Source of the DNA: Kocuria rosea | GTDB lineage: Bacteria; Actinomycetota; Actinomycetes; Actinomycetales; Micrococcaceae | DNA: 64,000 nt | Reading direction: 5' to 3' | NCBI RefSeq assembly: GCF_023715525.1 | Contig: NZ_JAMBOG010000007.1 | Coordinates: forward strand, 62,001-126,000 | Part shown: positions 17,630 to 26,803 of the stretch, in pieces | Layout of the letters: every line of letters starts with the position of its first letter | Position numbering within the stretch: the first letter of the stretch is position 1 | The notes under the pieces: model-generated | What the model was told of the DNA's origin: nothing | The model's database searches: none | Seen by the model: only the letters and a program-made list of their open reading frames with translations | Position numbers and translations under genes: made by a program

Positions 17630-18727
17630 GTGGGCGAGCACCGCTCACCCCTCCTGGGCCGGCCCGGCGCCGTCGAGGCCGCCGGTCCCGACCGCGGGGT
17701 CGCCGCGCACTACGGCGACCCGGTGCGCGAGCAGCGCGCCCTCGTGCGCGTGACCGGCACCGTGGTGGACCTCTCCCACAAGGGCGTCGTCACCGTCGGC
17801 GGTCCCGACCGGCTCAGCTGGCTCACCACGCTCTCCTCCCAGGTGCTCACCGGTCTCGAGCCCGGCCGCGGCACCGAGACCCTCTTCCTGTCCGTGCAGG
17901 GCCGCATCGAGACCGCCCCGCACGTCGTCGACGACGGCGCCACCACGTGGCTCCTCACGGAGGCCGACGAGACCGCCCCCCTGGTGGCGTGGCTGCAGTC
18001 CATGCGCTTCGCCCTGCGCGTCGAGATCGCCGACCGCACGGACGAGTGGGCCGTGCTCGGCTCAACCGGCCCCGTGCCCGGCGTCGAGGGCGTCGCCTGG
18101 CGCGACCCCTGGCCGCAGGTGGCCCCCGGCGGGTGGAGCTACGCCCTGCTCGACGGTCCGCACCCCGGGGAGGAGCGCACCTGGTACGAGCGGCTCGTGC
18201 CGCGCGCCGACCTCGCCCGCATCACCGAGGACCTCCCGCTCGCGGGCTCCTGGGCCGCGGAGGCCCTGCGCATCGCCGCGTGGCGCCCGCGCTGGGGCAC
18301 CGAGACCGACGAGAAGACCATCCCGCACGAGCTCGACCTGCTGCGCACCGCGGTGCACCTGGCCAAGGGCTGCTACAAGGGCCAGGAGACGGTCGCGCGC
18401 GTGCACAACCTCGGCCACCCCCCGCGCCGCCTGGCCCTGCTTGACCTCGACGGCTCCGAGCACGGGCTGCCGGCCGCGGGCTCCCCGGTGCTCGCCGGGG
18501 AGCGCACGGTCGGGCGGGTCACCTCGGTGCAGCTGCACCACGAGGAAGGTCCCATCGCCCTGGCCGTGCTCAAGCGCTCGGTGGATCCCGCCGCCGCGCT
18601 CGTGGTCGCGGACGGCGAGGACCGCTGGGCCGCCGCGCAGCAGGTGATCGTGGCCCCCGACGCCGGGCAGGTCGTCGGCCGCCGCCAGGACGGCTTCCTG
18701 CGCGGGCCCCGCGGGACGCGCCCGTAG
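17630..18727 (+). CDS. ygfZ: YgfZ/GcvT-domain folate-binding protein
   Basis: A 365-residue relative of the glycine-cleavage T-protein that binds tetrahydrofolate and helps maintain Fe-S enzymes. The diagnostic KGCYKGQETVARV motif with its conserved cysteine is present, and the C-terminal barrel is recognisable (RRLALLDLDG, GRVTSVQLH). It starts at GTG 17630, four bases after the nitrobindin-like gene, so they are co-transcribed. It is convergent with pfkA. Confidence 0.88.
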   Translation: MGEHRSPLLGRPGAVEAAGPDRGVAAHYGDPVREQRALVRVTGTVVDLSHKGVVTVGGPDRLSWLTTLSSQVLTGLEPGRGTETLFLSVQGRIETAPHVVDDGATTWLLTEADETAPLVAWLQSMRFALRVEIADRTDEWAVLGSTGPVPGVEGVAWRDPWPQVAPGGWSYALLDGPHPGEERTWYERLVPRADLARITEDLPLAGSWAAEALRIAAWRPRWGTETDEKTIPHELDLLRTAVHLAKGCYKGQETVARVHNLGHPPRRLALLDLDGSEHGLPAAGSPVLAGERTVGRVTSVQLHHEEGPIALAVLKRSVDPAAALVVADGEDRWAAAQQVIVAPDAGQVVGRRQDGFLRGPRGTRP

Positions 18728-18733
18728 CAGCCG

Positions 18734-18747
18734 CGCCCCGCGGGGCG
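18734..18747. terminator. Possible bidirectional terminator between ygfZ and pfkA
   Basis: A 14-base perfect palindrome of C4/G4 runs in the 25-base gap between two convergent genes. It has no T tract. Confidence 0.35.
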
Positions 18748-18752
18748 GCGCG

Positions 18753-19784
18753 TCAGCGGCCGAAGAGGACGCGGGCCTCGTCCCAGCGGTGCTGGGGCAC
18801 GGTCTTGAGCCCGTCGAGGGCCTCGGAGAAGTCCACCCGCACCATGTCGGTGCCGCGCAGGGCGACCATCTTGCCCCACTGCTTCTGGTGCACCAGGTCC
18901 ACCACGGCCATCCCGAAGCGGGTGGCCAGCACCCGGTCGAAGCCGGTCGGGGCCCCGCCGCGCTGGATGTGGCCCAGGGTGGTGTTGCGGGTCTCGATCC
19001 CGGTCATCCGCTCGATCTCCTCGGTGACGTACTCCCCGACCCCGCCCAGGCGCGGGCGGCCGGAGGCCTCCGCGCCCTTCTCGGCGACCACCTGGTCGAA
19101 GCCCTCGGGGATGAAGCCCTCGGCCACGACCACCAGCGGGGACCGGCCGCGCTCGTAGACCTCCGAGACCCACTCGCAGACCTGCTCCATGGACACCGAC
19201 TGCTCCGGGATCAGCACCGCGTGGGCCCCGGCGGACATCCCCGAGTGCAGGGCGATCCACCCGACGTGGCGGCCCATGACCTCGGCGACCATGCACCGGT
19301 GGTGGGACTCCCCGGTGGTGCGCAGCCGGTCCATGGCGTCGGTGGCGATCTGCACGGCGGTGTCGAAGCCGAAGGTGTAGTCGGTGGCCTGCAGGTCGTT
19401 GTCGATGGTCTTGGGCACCCCCACCACCGGCAGCCCGGCGTCGGCCAGGCGCTTGGCCCCGGCCAGGGTTCCCTCCCCGCCGATGGCCACGATCGCGTCG
19501 ACGGCGTGGCGCTCGAGCATCACCGAGATCTTCTCCGGGCCCCCGAGGGGCCCGTCGAAGGGGTTGGTGCGGGAGGTGCCCAGGATGGTCCCGCCCTCCC
19601 GTGCCAGGCCGCGGACCTTGGTGCGGGGCAGGTCCATGATGTCGCCCTCGAGCACCCCGCGCCAGCCGTCGCGGAAGCCGACGAACTCGTGGTCGTAGGT
19701 CTTGATCCCGTGCAGCACCGCGCCGCGGATCACGGCGTTGAGCCCGGGGCAGTCCCCGCCGCTGGTCAGCAGTCCGATCTTCAT
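18753..19784 (-). CDS. pfkA: 6-phosphofructokinase, actinobacterial type
   Basis: Phosphorylates fructose 6-phosphate to the 1,6-bisphosphate. The 343-residue protein has TSGGDCPGLNAVIRG at the start, GGEGT (102-106), PKTIDND (124-130) and MGRHVGWIAL. Gly105 and Lys125 correspond to the two residues that separate ATP- from PPi-dependent enzymes. The Gly/Lys combination is that of actinomycete ATP-dependent PFKs, although it mixes both signatures. ATG 19784 is used because GGAGGAG precedes it and the Rossmann-like start follows directly; a frame extension upstream is not conserved. Confidence 0.92.
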   Translation of the reverse strand: MKIGLLTSGGDCPGLNAVIRGAVLHGIKTYDHEFVGFRDGWRGVLEGDIMDLPRTKVRGLAREGGTILGTSRTNPFDGPLGGPEKISVMLERHAVDAIVAIGGEGTLAGAKRLADAGLPVVGVPKTIDNDLQATDYTFGFDTAVQIATDAMDRLRTTGESHHRCMVAEVMGRHVGWIALHSGMSAGAHAVLIPEQSVSMEQVCEWVSEVYERGRSPLVVVAEGFIPEGFDQVVAEKGAEASGRPRLGGVGEYVTEEIERMTGIETRNTTLGHIQRGGAPTGFDRVLATRFGMAVVDLVHQKQWGKMVALRGTDMVRVDFSEALDGLKTVPQHRWDEARVLFGR

Positions 19785-19906
19785 CCGTGCAGTCTCCTCC
19801 GAGGTCGCCGGGCGCGGGCCACCGGTGGGTGGGCGCCGGTCGTGGGTGGCGGTCGTGGTGGCGGGGTCGTGCGGGTCCGGCCGTGCCGGGCGCACCCGGC
19901 ACGGCC

Positions 19907-19912
19907 AGTCTA
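19907..19912 (-). promoter_or_regulatory. Probable -10 for pfkA
   Basis: TAGACT followed by GG on the minus strand, identical to the eight bases used at hadA and asd. It implies a 5' leader of roughly 115 bases. Confidence 0.45.
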
Positions 19913-19971
19913 GTGAGTCGGCCTCCGCGGCGGACCAGCACGCGCGCGGCCCCGTCGTGCCTACACTTCCC

Positions 19972-19977
19972 TGGAGG
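19972..19977 (+). promoter_or_regulatory. Probable -10 for ppk2
   Basis: TACACT, 28 bases before the ppk2 start, divergent from the pfkA promoter. The -35 is unclear. Confidence 0.4.
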
Positions 19978-20005
19978 GCCCGTCCGGGCCGGAAGGAGGT
20001 CCGCG

Positions 20006-20917
20006 ATGGCCGAGGACATGGAGCCGGTCCGGGAGAACCTGCGCGAGTTCATCGACAAGCTGGTGGACGAGGGGTACACGGTGCGCGACGGGCAGTCCCC
20101 GGACCCCGACCTCATCGACCCCGGGGGCTCCGCCGTGGAGACCTGGCGGGAGGACTACCCGTACCCGGAGCGGATGTCCCGGGAGGACTACGAGCTGGAG
20201 AAGTACCAGCTGCAGATCGAGCTGCTGAAGTTCCAGTACTGGGGCCAGGACCACGACCTCAAGCACGTGATCGTGTTCGAGGGCCGCGACGCCGCCGGCA
20301 AGGGCGGGACCATCAAGCGCTTCACCGAGCACCTCAACCCCCGTGCGGCCCGGGTGGTGGCGCTGACGAAGCCCTCGGACCGCGAGCGCGGCCAGTGGTA
20401 CTTCCAGCGCTACATCCAGCACCTGCCCACCGCCGGGGAGATCGTGATGTTCGACCGCTCCTGGTACAACCGCGCCAACGTGGAGCGGGTGATGGGCTTC
20501 TGCACCGACGACGAGTACCACCGGTTCATGGAGCAGGCCCCGGTGTTCGAGAAGATGCTGGTGGACTCCGGGATCCACCTCACCAAGTTCTGGTTCTCGG
20601 TCACCCAACACGAGCAGCGCACCCGCTTCGCGATCCGCCAGATCGACCCGGTGCGGCGGTGGAAGCTCTCGCCCATGGACCTGGCGTCCCTGGACCGGTG
20701 GGAGGACTACACGGAGGCGAAGGAGGAGATGTTCCTGCGCACCGACACCGACCACGCCCCCTGGATCACCATCAAGTCCAACGACAAGAAGCGGGCGCGG
20801 CTCAACGCGATGCGCTGGTTCCTGAACCAGTTCGACTACGAGGACAAGGACCCCTCCGTGGTCTACGGCCCCGATCCGCTGCTGGTGCGCCGCGGCCGGG
20901 AGGCCGTGGGCGACTGA
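20006..20917 (+). CDS. ppk2: Polyphosphate kinase 2 family protein
   Basis: Uses polyphosphate to phosphorylate nucleoside diphosphates, or the reverse. The 303-residue single-domain enzyme (class I length) has Walker A GRDAAGKGGTIK starting at residue 93, Walker B FDRSWYNRA at 149 and lid-region arginines in KPSDRERGQWYFQRY. The AAGGAGGT at 19993-20000 is a near-perfect ribosome site for ATG 20006. It is unrelated in fold to Ppk1 at 12-14 kb, so this strain carries both routes. It is monocistronic, ending at a strong palindromic terminator. Confidence 0.93.
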   Translation: MAEDMEPVRENLREFIDKLVDEGYTVRDGQSPDPDLIDPGGSAVETWREDYPYPERMSREDYELEKYQLQIELLKFQYWGQDHDLKHVIVFEGRDAAGKGGTIKRFTEHLNPRAARVVALTKPSDRERGQWYFQRYIQHLPTAGEIVMFDRSWYNRANVERVMGFCTDDEYHRFMEQAPVFEKMLVDSGIHLTKFWFSVTQHEQRTRFAIRQIDPVRRWKLSPMDLASLDRWEDYTEAKEEMFLRTDTDHAPWITIKSNDKKRARLNAMRWFLNQFDYEDKDPSVVYGPDPLLVRRGREAVGD

Positions 20918-20929
20918 GCCCCGGCCTCC

Positions 20930-20969
20930 GACGACGCCGCCCGCCCCCGGCCGGGGGCGGGCGGCGTCG
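20930..20969. terminator. Bidirectional terminator, 40-base perfect palindrome
   Basis: Bases 20930-20949 are the exact reverse complement of 20950-20969, giving a stem of up to 20 bp. It sits between the convergent ppk2 and the small membrane-protein gene. Confidence 0.8.
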
Positions 20970-20988
20970 TGCGTGGCCGGGTCCGGGC

Positions 20989-21315
20989 TCAGCGGCCGGC
21001 GCGGTCCACGAGGGCCCAGCCGGCGGCGGCGTTGACGGCGGTGACGGCGAGCACGGACGGCCACGCGCCGATCCGCTTCGCCAGCGGGTGGGAGAGCCCG
21101 AAGCCCAGGACGTAGAGCCCGCCGAGCGCGGCGGCCGTGGCCGGCCCGCGCCGGTGCCACCACGAGTGCGCGGCCACGGCCCCGGCGCCCGCCAGCACGG
21201 CCCCGCCCAGGGGGCGGTTGCCCGTGGCGCGGGCGGTCGCGTAGCCGCCGACCAGGCCCGCGGTGACGGCCGCGGAGGCGGGGACGGCGTCCAGGGCCGT
21301 CGTGGCCGCGCTCAC
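20989..21315 (-). CDS. Small hydrophobic membrane protein
   Basis: A 108-residue Ala/Gly-rich protein with about three hydrophobic helices (about 13-30, 36-50, 60-75) and a fourth near the C-terminus. No family is recognised. Its GTG start overlaps the aminotransferase stop by four bases, so it is translated in the same unit. Coding character is supported by that overlap and by the terminator beyond its stop; the product is hypothetical. Confidence 0.6.
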   Translation of the reverse strand: MSAATTALDAVPASAAVTAGLVGGYATARATGNRPLGGAVLAGAGAVAAHSWWHRRGPATAAALGGLYVLGFGLSHPLAKRIGAWPSVLAVTAVNAAAGWALVDRAGR

Positions 21316-22517
21316 GCGGCGCCGCCCAGGAAGTCCTGGAGCCGGCCCAGGCCCTCGGCGAGGTCGTCGTCGCCCAGGGCGTAGGACAGGCGCAGGAAGC
21401 CGGACGGGCCGAACGCCTCACCGGGCACGACGGCCACCTCGGCCCGTTCCAGGATCAGCTCGGCGAGCTCCGCGGAGGTCTGCGGCACGGCGTCGCCGAA
21501 GCGCTTGCCGAGCAGCCCGCGCACGTCCGCGTAGGCGTAGAACGCCCCGGTCGGGACGGGGCACTCCACGCCCTCGATCGCGTTGAGCGCCTCGACCATG
21601 GCCCGGCGCCGGCGGTCGAAGGCCTCCCGCATCCGGTGCGCCTCGTCGAGCGGGCCCGACACGGCCGCGAGCGCCGCGCGCTGGGCGACGTTGTTGACGT
21701 TCGAGGTCAGGTGCGACTGCAGGTTCGTGGCCGCCTTGACGACGTCGGGGGCGCCGATCATCCAGCCCACGCGCCAGCCGGTCATGGCGTAGGTCTTGGC
21801 CACGCCGTTGAGGACGACCACGTTCTCGCCCAGCTCCGGGACCGCGGCGGCGATCGAGGTGAACGGGACGCCGTCGTAGGTCAGGTGCTGGTAGATCTCG
21901 TCGGTGAGCACGAAGATGCCCTTCCCGGCCGCCCAGCGGCCCACGGCCGCGGTCTCCTCGGGGGAGTACACCGCGCCCGTGGGGTTGGACGGGGAGCAGA
22001 ACAGCAGGGCCTTGGTGCGCTCCGTGTACGCGGCCTCCAGCAGCTCGGGCGTCACCTTGTAGCCGAGCTCCGGGCCGGCGAAGACCTCCACGGGGTTGCC
22101 GCCGGCGAGCTTGACGGCCTCCGGGTAGGTGGTCCAGTAGGGGGCGGGCAGCAGCACGTCGTCGCCCTCGTCCACGACCGTGGCGAAGGCCTGGAAGACG
22201 GCCTGCTTGCCGCCGTTGGTGATGAGCACCTGGAACGGGTCGACCGTGTACCCGTCGTCCCGGGCGGTCTGCTCGGCGACCGCCCGGCGCAGCTCGGGCA
22301 GGCCCGCGGCCGGGGTGTACCGGAAGTTCGCCGGGTCCTGCAGGGCCGCCGCCGCGGCGTCCACGATGTACTGCGGGGTGGGGAAGTCGGGCTCCCCGGC
22401 GCCGAAGCCGATCACGGGCCGGCCGGCGGCCTTGAGCGCCTTCGCCTTGGCGTCCACCGCGAGCGTCGCGGACTCTGCGATGGCGCCGACGCGCCGGGAG
22501 ATGCGGGGTGAGGTCAT
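21312..22517 (-). CDS. Pyridoxal-phosphate aspartate aminotransferase (class I)
   Basis: A 401-residue fold-type I aminotransferase of the AspC/AspB (Ib) group. It shows [10 protein letters not shown] near the N-terminus, [11 protein letters not shown], the [12 protein letters not shown] segment with the cofactor Asp/Tyr, the Schiff-base lysine in [15 protein letters not shown], and the FLRLSYA arginine. It probably interconverts aspartate and oxaloacetate; aromatic or prephenate specificity cannot be excluded. ATG 22517 follows AGGAGG by nine bases. The gene is just upstream of secE, divergent, a common actinobacterial arrangement. Confidence 0.88.
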   Translation of the reverse strand: MTSPRISRRVGAIAESATLAVDAKAKALKAAGRPVIGFGAGEPDFPTPQYIVDAAAAALQDPANFRYTPAAGLPELRRAVAEQTARDDGYTVDPFQVLITNGGKQAVFQAFATVVDEGDDVLLPAPYWTTYPEAVKLAGGNPVEVFAGPELGYKVTPELLEAAYTERTKALLFCSPSNPTGAVYSPEETAAVGRWAAGKGIFVLTDEIYQHLTYDGVPFTSIAAAVPELGENVVVLNGVAKTYAMTGWRVGWMIGAPDVVKAATNLQSHLTSNVNNVAQRAALAAVSGPLDEAHRMREAFDRRRRAMVEALNAIEGVECPVPTGAFYAYADVRGLLGKRFGDAVPQTSAELAELILERAEVAVVPGEAFGPSGFLRLSYALGDDDLAEGLGRLQDFLGGAA

Positions 22518-22730
22518 GAGCGGGGGCCTCCTGGAAGGGGACGGGCGGGTCCCGCCGGGGCGGGAGCAGGTGGGCTGGCGTGGGGCCCATGCTACTCGGG
22601 GGCCCCCGGGACGGGCCGGGGGCGCCGCGCCCGGGCCGGGCCCGGATTGCACGCCCGCGCCCCCGTCCCCTAGGATGGTCCACTGGTGTCGCCGACGCCT
22701 GCCCGGCCGCGCCGTTGCCGCGGGGCCGGA

Positions 22731-22739
22731 TGGTAGAGT
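22731..22739 (+). promoter_or_regulatory. Extended -10 promoter for tRNA-Trp/secE
   Basis: TGGTAGAGT, identical to the element ahead of tRNA-Thr. A TTGCCG lies 13 bases upstream, too close for a standard -35, so the TG extension may matter. A 20-base palindrome (22765-22784) lies between this and the tRNA. Confidence 0.5.
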
Positions 22740-22802
22740 CGGTGACCGGGTCCGAGCGATCGACCCCGGCGTGCGCACGCCGGGAGCCCTCGCGAGGCAC
22801 GA

Positions 22803-22875
22803 AGGGCAGTGGCGCAATTGGTAGCGCAGCGGTCTCCAAAACCGCAGGTTGCAGGTTCGAGTCCTGTCTGCCCTG
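22803..22875 (+). tRNA. tRNA-Trp (anticodon CCA)
   Basis: A 73-nt cloverleaf: acceptor AGGGCAG with CTGCCCT, anticodon stem GCGGT/ACCGC, CCA at 22836-22838, and discriminator G. It lies 133 bases before secE, the standard actinobacterial neighbourhood. Confidence 0.96.
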
Positions 22876-23008
22876 CTCCAGTCCGGGTCGGATCCGGCGC
22901 TCCCCGTGGAGCGCCGGGCCCGGCCCGCGGCGGCCCGGGCACCGGTGCCGCCGTCCGGGCGAGACGGCGTCGCCGCACGGCACGCACGAGTCCACACAGG
23001 GAGAGCCG

Positions 23009-23287
23009 ATGTCGCAGACCACCGCCGGCAAGGCCTCGGGTCAGCCCTCGGGGCGGGACGCCGAGAGCCCCCGCGGGCTCTTCGGGCGGCTCTTCCTCTT
23101 CCTGCGCCAGGTGGTGGGCGAGCTCAAGAAGGTCGTCACCCCCACCCGGCGCGAGCTCGTCAACTACGTGCTGGTCGTGCTCGTGTTCGTCGCGTTCATG
23201 ATGGTGCTCATCTCCGTCCTGGACCTCGCGTTCGGGCAGGCCGCGCTGTGGATCTTCGGGCAGGGGAGCGACGCCGCCGGCGGCTGA
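23009..23287 (+). CDS. secE: Preprotein translocase subunit SecE
   Basis: A 92-residue component of the SecYEG protein-export channel. A variable polar N-terminus (1-22) is followed by the amphipathic segment [20 protein letters not shown], the hallmark VTPTRREL, and one membrane helix at about 52-74. ATG 23009 follows GGGAGAG. It forms the usual secE-nusG-rplK-rplA order. Confidence 0.94.
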   Translation: MSQTTAGKASGQPSGRDAESPRGLFGRLFLFLRQVVGELKKVVTPTRRELVNYVLVVLVFVAFMMVLISVLDLAFGQAALWIFGQGSDAAGG

Positions 23288-23369
23288 CCCCCGGGGAGTG
23301 CACCGGCCGGCGCGGACCGGGCGCCGCGGCACACCAGAGCACGACATCCACAGAGAGCAGGGAGATCCA

Positions 23370-24113
23370 GTGACCGAGCACGAGCTCGACAACGGCATCG
23401 AGACCGCCGAGGCGGCGGCCGACGTCGACGAGCAGGCCCCGGAGGCCGCGGCCCCCGAGCAGGACCTCGGCGCCGAGGAGGCCCCCGCCCAGGACGCCGC
23501 CGAGCCGGCCGTGGACCCCGTCGAGGAGTTCAAGGCCAAGCTGCGCCGGCAGGAGGGCGACTGGTACGTCATCCACACCTACGCCGGCTACGAGAACCGC
23601 GTGAAGACGAACCTCGAGACCCGCATCCAGTCCCTCAACATGGAGGACGACATCTTCCAGATCGAGGTGCCGATGGAGGAGGTCGTCGAGATCAAGAACG
23701 CCCAGCGCAAGACCGTCCGCCGCGTGCGGATCCCGGGCTACGTGCTGGTGCGGATGAACCTCACCGACGCCTCGTGGGGCGCCGTGCGCCACACCCCCGG
23801 CGTGACCGGCTTCGTCGGCCAGGACGCGTACAACCCCGTCCCGCTGCGCCTCGACGAGGTCTTCGAGATGCTCAACCCCACCTTCGAGGCCCCCGCCGGC
23901 ACCGAGGCCGCGGCCCAGCCCAGCGCGCAGCCGCAGATCGACGTGGACTTCGAGGTCGGCGAGTCCGTGATCGTCAAGGAGGGCCCGTTCGAGACCCTTC
24001 CCGCCACGATCTCCGAGATCAAGGTCGAGTCCCAGCAGCTCGTCGTGCTCGTGTCGATCTTCGAGCGCGAGACCCCCGTGACCCTCGGCTTCAACCAGGT
24101 CTCCAAGATCTGA
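23370..24113 (+). CDS. nusG: Transcription termination/antitermination factor NusG
   Basis: Binds RNA polymerase and links it to Rho or the ribosome. The 247-residue protein has an acidic Ala/Glu-rich extension of about 60 residues typical of actinobacteria, then the NGN domain ([29 protein letters not shown]) and a C-terminal KOW domain ([14 protein letters not shown]). The start is GTG 23370 after GGGAGAT. Confidence 0.95.
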   Translation: MTEHELDNGIETAEAAADVDEQAPEAAAPEQDLGAEEAPAQDAAEPAVDPVEEFKAKLRRQEGDWYVIHTYAGYENRVKTNLETRIQSLNMEDDIFQIEVPMEEVVEIKNAQRKTVRRVRIPGYVLVRMNLTDASWGAVRHTPGVTGFVGQDAYNPVPLRLDEVFEMLNPTFEAPAGTEAAAQPSAQPQIDVDFEVGESVIVKEGPFETLPATISEIKVESQQLVVLVSIFERETPVTLGFNQVSKI

Positions 24114-24258
24114 CCCCCGCGGGCACCGCCCGCCCACCAGTCCCGGCCTCCGCGGCGCACGCTTCGCCGAGGGGGCCGACCGGCCGCCGCGCCACGGCGG
24201 CCACCCGCCGCCGTACGCTCCTGTGCGCCGGTACGTCCAGCAAGAGAAGGACCAGCAC

Positions 24259-24690
24259 ATGGCTCCCAAGAAGAAAAAGGTCTCCGGCCTGATCAAGCTG
24301 CAGATCCAGGCAGGCGCCGCCAACCCGGCGCCTCCCGTGGGTCCGGCTCTCGGTCAGCACGGCGTCAACATCATGGAATTCTGCAAGGCCTACAACGCGG
24401 CCACGGAATCCCAGCGCGGCAACATCATCCCCGTGGAGATCACGGTCTACGAGGACCGCTCCTTCACCTTCGTCACGAAGACCCCGCCCGCCGCGCAGCT
24501 GATCAAGAAGGCCGCCGGCGTCGCCAAGGGCTCCGGTGTCCCGCACACCCAGAAGGTCGGCAAGCTCACCATGGACCAGGTCCGGGAGATCGCCGAGACC
24601 AAGAAGGAAGACCTCAACGCCAACGACATCGACGCCGCGGCGAAGATCATCGCCGGCACCGCCCGCTCCATGGGCATCGAGGTCGAGTGA
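24259..24690 (+). CDS. rplK: 50S ribosomal protein L11
   Basis: A 143-residue L11, part of the GTPase-associated centre of the large subunit. It has the proline-rich N-terminal helix ([20 protein letters not shown]) and a normal C-terminal rRNA-binding domain. The 145-base gap from nusG may hold a promoter. The stop TGA forms part of a perfect hairpin (24688-24707) before rplA. Confidence 0.97.
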   Translation: MAPKKKKVSGLIKLQIQAGAANPAPPVGPALGQHGVNIMEFCKAYNAATESQRGNIIPVEITVYEDRSFTFVTKTPPAAQLIKKAAGVAKGSGVPHTQKVGKLTMDQVREIAETKKEDLNANDIDAAAKIIAGTARSMGIEVE

Positions 24691-24707
24691 TCAGCGTCCG
24701 CTGATCA
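24688..24707 (+). promoter_or_regulatory. Hairpin overlapping the rplK stop codon
   Basis: TGATCAGCG (24688-24696) pairs exactly with CGCTGATCA (24699-24707). The two-base gap means the innermost pairs must open. Its position between rplK and rplA makes it a candidate for mRNA processing or L1 autogenous control; no direct evidence. Confidence 0.4.
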
Positions 24708-24784
24708 CCCACCCACCCACCGAATTCCCCGTGGCAGGGCCGAGCGCGGCCCGCAGACCACAACTGCACAAGGAGAAGAAGCAG

Positions 24785-25492
24785 ATGGCAAAGCGCAGCA
24801 AGGCGTACCAGGCGGCTGTCGCCAAGATCGAGGAGGGCAAGTTCTACGCCCCGGCCGAGGCCGTCGCCCTGGCCAAGGAGATCGACAGCGCCAAGACCGA
24901 CTCCACCGTGGAGGTCGTCCTCCGCCTCGGCGTCGACCCCCGCAAGGCCGACCAGATGGTCCGCGGCACCGTGAACCTGCCCAACGGCACCGGCAAGACC
25001 GCCCGCGTCGTCGTCTTCGCGACCGGCGACAAGGCCGCCGCCGCCGAGGAGGCCGGTGCGGACTACGTCGGCTCGGACGACCTGATCGCCCGCATCCAGG
25101 GCGGCTGGACCGACTTCGACGCCGCCGTGGCCACCCCGGACATGATGGGCAAGGTCGGGCGCCTGGGCAAGGTGCTCGGTCCCCGCAACCTCATGCCGAA
25201 CCCCAAGACCGGCACCGTGACCATGGACGTCGCCAAGGCCGTCGCCGACATCAAGGGCGGCAAGATCGACTTCCGCGTCGACAAGCACTCGAACCTGCAC
25301 TTCATCGTGGGCAAGACGTCCTTCGAGACCGCCAAACTCGCGGAGAACTACGCCGCGGCGCTCGAGGAGATCCTGCGCCTGAAGCCGTCCGCGTCCAAGG
25401 GCCGCTACATCACCAAGGCGACCGTCTCCACGACGTTCGGCCCGGGCATCCCGGTCGACCCGAACGCCACCGAGGTCGTCGTCGGCGCGTGA
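24785..25492 (+). CDS. rplA: 50S ribosomal protein L1
   Basis: A 235-residue L1 of the ribosomal stalk and translational repressor of its own operon. The signature [20 protein letters not shown] in the rRNA-binding face is intact. AAGGAGAA precedes ATG 24785. It is followed by a strong terminator that ends the secE-rplA unit. Confidence 0.97.
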   Translation: MAKRSKAYQAAVAKIEEGKFYAPAEAVALAKEIDSAKTDSTVEVVLRLGVDPRKADQMVRGTVNLPNGTGKTARVVVFATGDKAAAAEEAGADYVGSDDLIARIQGGWTDFDAAVATPDMMGKVGRLGKVLGPRNLMPNPKTGTVTMDVAKAVADIKGGKIDFRVDKHSNLHFIVGKTSFETAKLAENYAAALEEILRLKPSASKGRYITKATVSTTFGPGIPVDPNATEVVVGA

Positions 25493-25529
25493 CGCCGTGA
25501 TCCGGGACCCCTCGAGAGTCCCACGGGTG

Positions 25530-25558
25530 GGGGCCCGGCCGCTGCGGCCGGGCCCCTT
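25530..25558 (+). terminator. Intrinsic terminator after rplA
   Basis: A 12-bp perfect stem (25530-25541 with 25545-25556), CTG loop, then TTGCCGTT. Confidence 0.75.
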
Positions 25559-25617
25559 GCCGTTCCGCCCCGCCTGAGCCCGCGGAGTGCGCCTGCGCCT
25601 CCGGAAGGGAGTTCCCC

Positions 25618-26766
25618 GTGACCGAGCACCTCCCGGTGCGCATCGAGCAGATGCGCATCCCCGACGAGTTCGACGACGACGCGCAGCGCCTGCTGGGCCG
25701 GGTCGCGGACCTCGTGCGCCGCTCCCGGCAGCACGTCTGGGGGATCTCCGATCTCACCGGTGACGCCCAGGAGCTCTACCGCGACCTCAAGGACCCCTTC
25801 GAGCGCGTCGTCATCCTGCTGGCCTGGACGGACGGCCGGCTCGCGGGCCGCGCCGAGGTGCGCCTGCCGCTCGTGAGCTTCACCGGCTCCGCGCACGTCG
25901 TGGTGGACGTCGACCCGGAGGTCACCTCCCAGGGCACCGGCAGCGAGCTGCTGGCCGCCGCCGAGCAGCTGGCCGTGGGCGAGTCCCGCCGGCACATCCG
26001 GATCCAGACCGAGCACCCCGGCCCCGAGGAGATCGAGGGCGACGGCAGCGTCACCGGCGTCTTCCCCGTCATCACGCCCGGGATGGTCGAGTGGGTCGAC
26101 GCCGCCGACGGCTCCGGCCGGCTGCCCGTGTCCAACCGGCAGACCCGCTTCGCCCTCAACGCCGGCTACCGGCTCGAGTCGGTCAGCGACTTCGCCGTCC
26201 TCGAGGTCCCGCTCCCGCCCGCGCGGGAGGAGGCGCTGCTGCGCGAGACGACGGCCTCGCCCCCGCCGGAGGCCTACCGGATCCACACCTGGGACGGGCC
26301 CGCCCCCGAGCGGTGGCTCGACCAGCTCGCCGTGCTGCACTCGCGCATGGCCGCCGACACCTTCCTGCCCCCCGTCGCCGCCCACCCCGACCCCTGGGAC
26401 GCCGAGCGGGTGCGCCGCACCGAGCAGCTGCGCGCCGAGGCCGGCCACCGCTCGCTGTTCGCCGTGGCCGAGCACGAGGCCACGGGCCGGCTCGTGGGGA
26501 TGACCGAGATCGTCCTGACGGGCGACGAGCCCGCCATCGGGATGCAGGACGAGACCGTGGTGCTGCGCGAGCACCGCCGCCGCTGGCTGGGCACCCGGCT
26601 CAAGCTGGCCAACCTCCAGCAGCTCGCCCGCACGGCCCCGTCCGTGCGCACGCTCTACTCGTGGAGCCACAGCGGCGACGACCGGATGAACCGGGTCAAC
26701 AACCGGCTCGGCTTCCGCGTGGCCGGGCGCAGCGGCGTCTGGTCCCGCGAGGTCCCCGCCCCCTGA
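25618..26766 (+). CDS. Tandem GNAT-domain acetyltransferase
   Basis: A 382-residue protein with two acetyltransferase-like halves. The first, about 15-195, has the shape HVVVDVDPEVTSQGTGSELL, a degenerate acetyl-CoA loop (TSQGTG). The second, about 215-375, has VVLREHRRRWLGTRLKLANL and a typical C-terminal NRVNNRLGFRVAGRS. It resembles the mycothiol-synthase-like family of unnamed actinobacterial proteins often found between rplA and rplJ. The substrate is unknown. The start is GTG 25618 with GGAAGGGAG upstream. Confidence 0.75.
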   Translation: MTEHLPVRIEQMRIPDEFDDDAQRLLGRVADLVRRSRQHVWGISDLTGDAQELYRDLKDPFERVVILLAWTDGRLAGRAEVRLPLVSFTGSAHVVVDVDPEVTSQGTGSELLAAAEQLAVGESRRHIRIQTEHPGPEEIEGDGSVTGVFPVITPGMVEWVDAADGSGRLPVSNRQTRFALNAGYRLESVSDFAVLEVPLPPAREEALLRETTASPPPEAYRIHTWDGPAPERWLDQLAVLHSRMAADTFLPPVAAHPDPWDAERVRRTEQLRAEAGHRSLFAVAEHEATGRLVGMTEIVLTGDEPAIGMQDETVVLREHRRRWLGTRLKLANLQQLARTAPSVRTLYSWSHSGDDRMNRVNNRLGFRVAGRSGVWSREVPAP

Positions 26767-26770
26767 CGGG

Positions 26771-26803
26771 CGTCCCCGCCCCGATTTGGCCGGGGCGGGG
26801 ACG
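26771..26803 (+). terminator. Intrinsic terminator after the GNAT gene
   Basis: Perfect 13-bp stem (26771-26783 with 26791-26803), seven-base loop, five bases past the stop codon. Confidence 0.7.

Noticed and set aside
22518-22997. Extension of the aminotransferase frame across tRNA-Trp
   Set aside because: It reads through a certain tRNA gene on the other strand; ATG 22517 has AGGAGG and begins the conserved domain.
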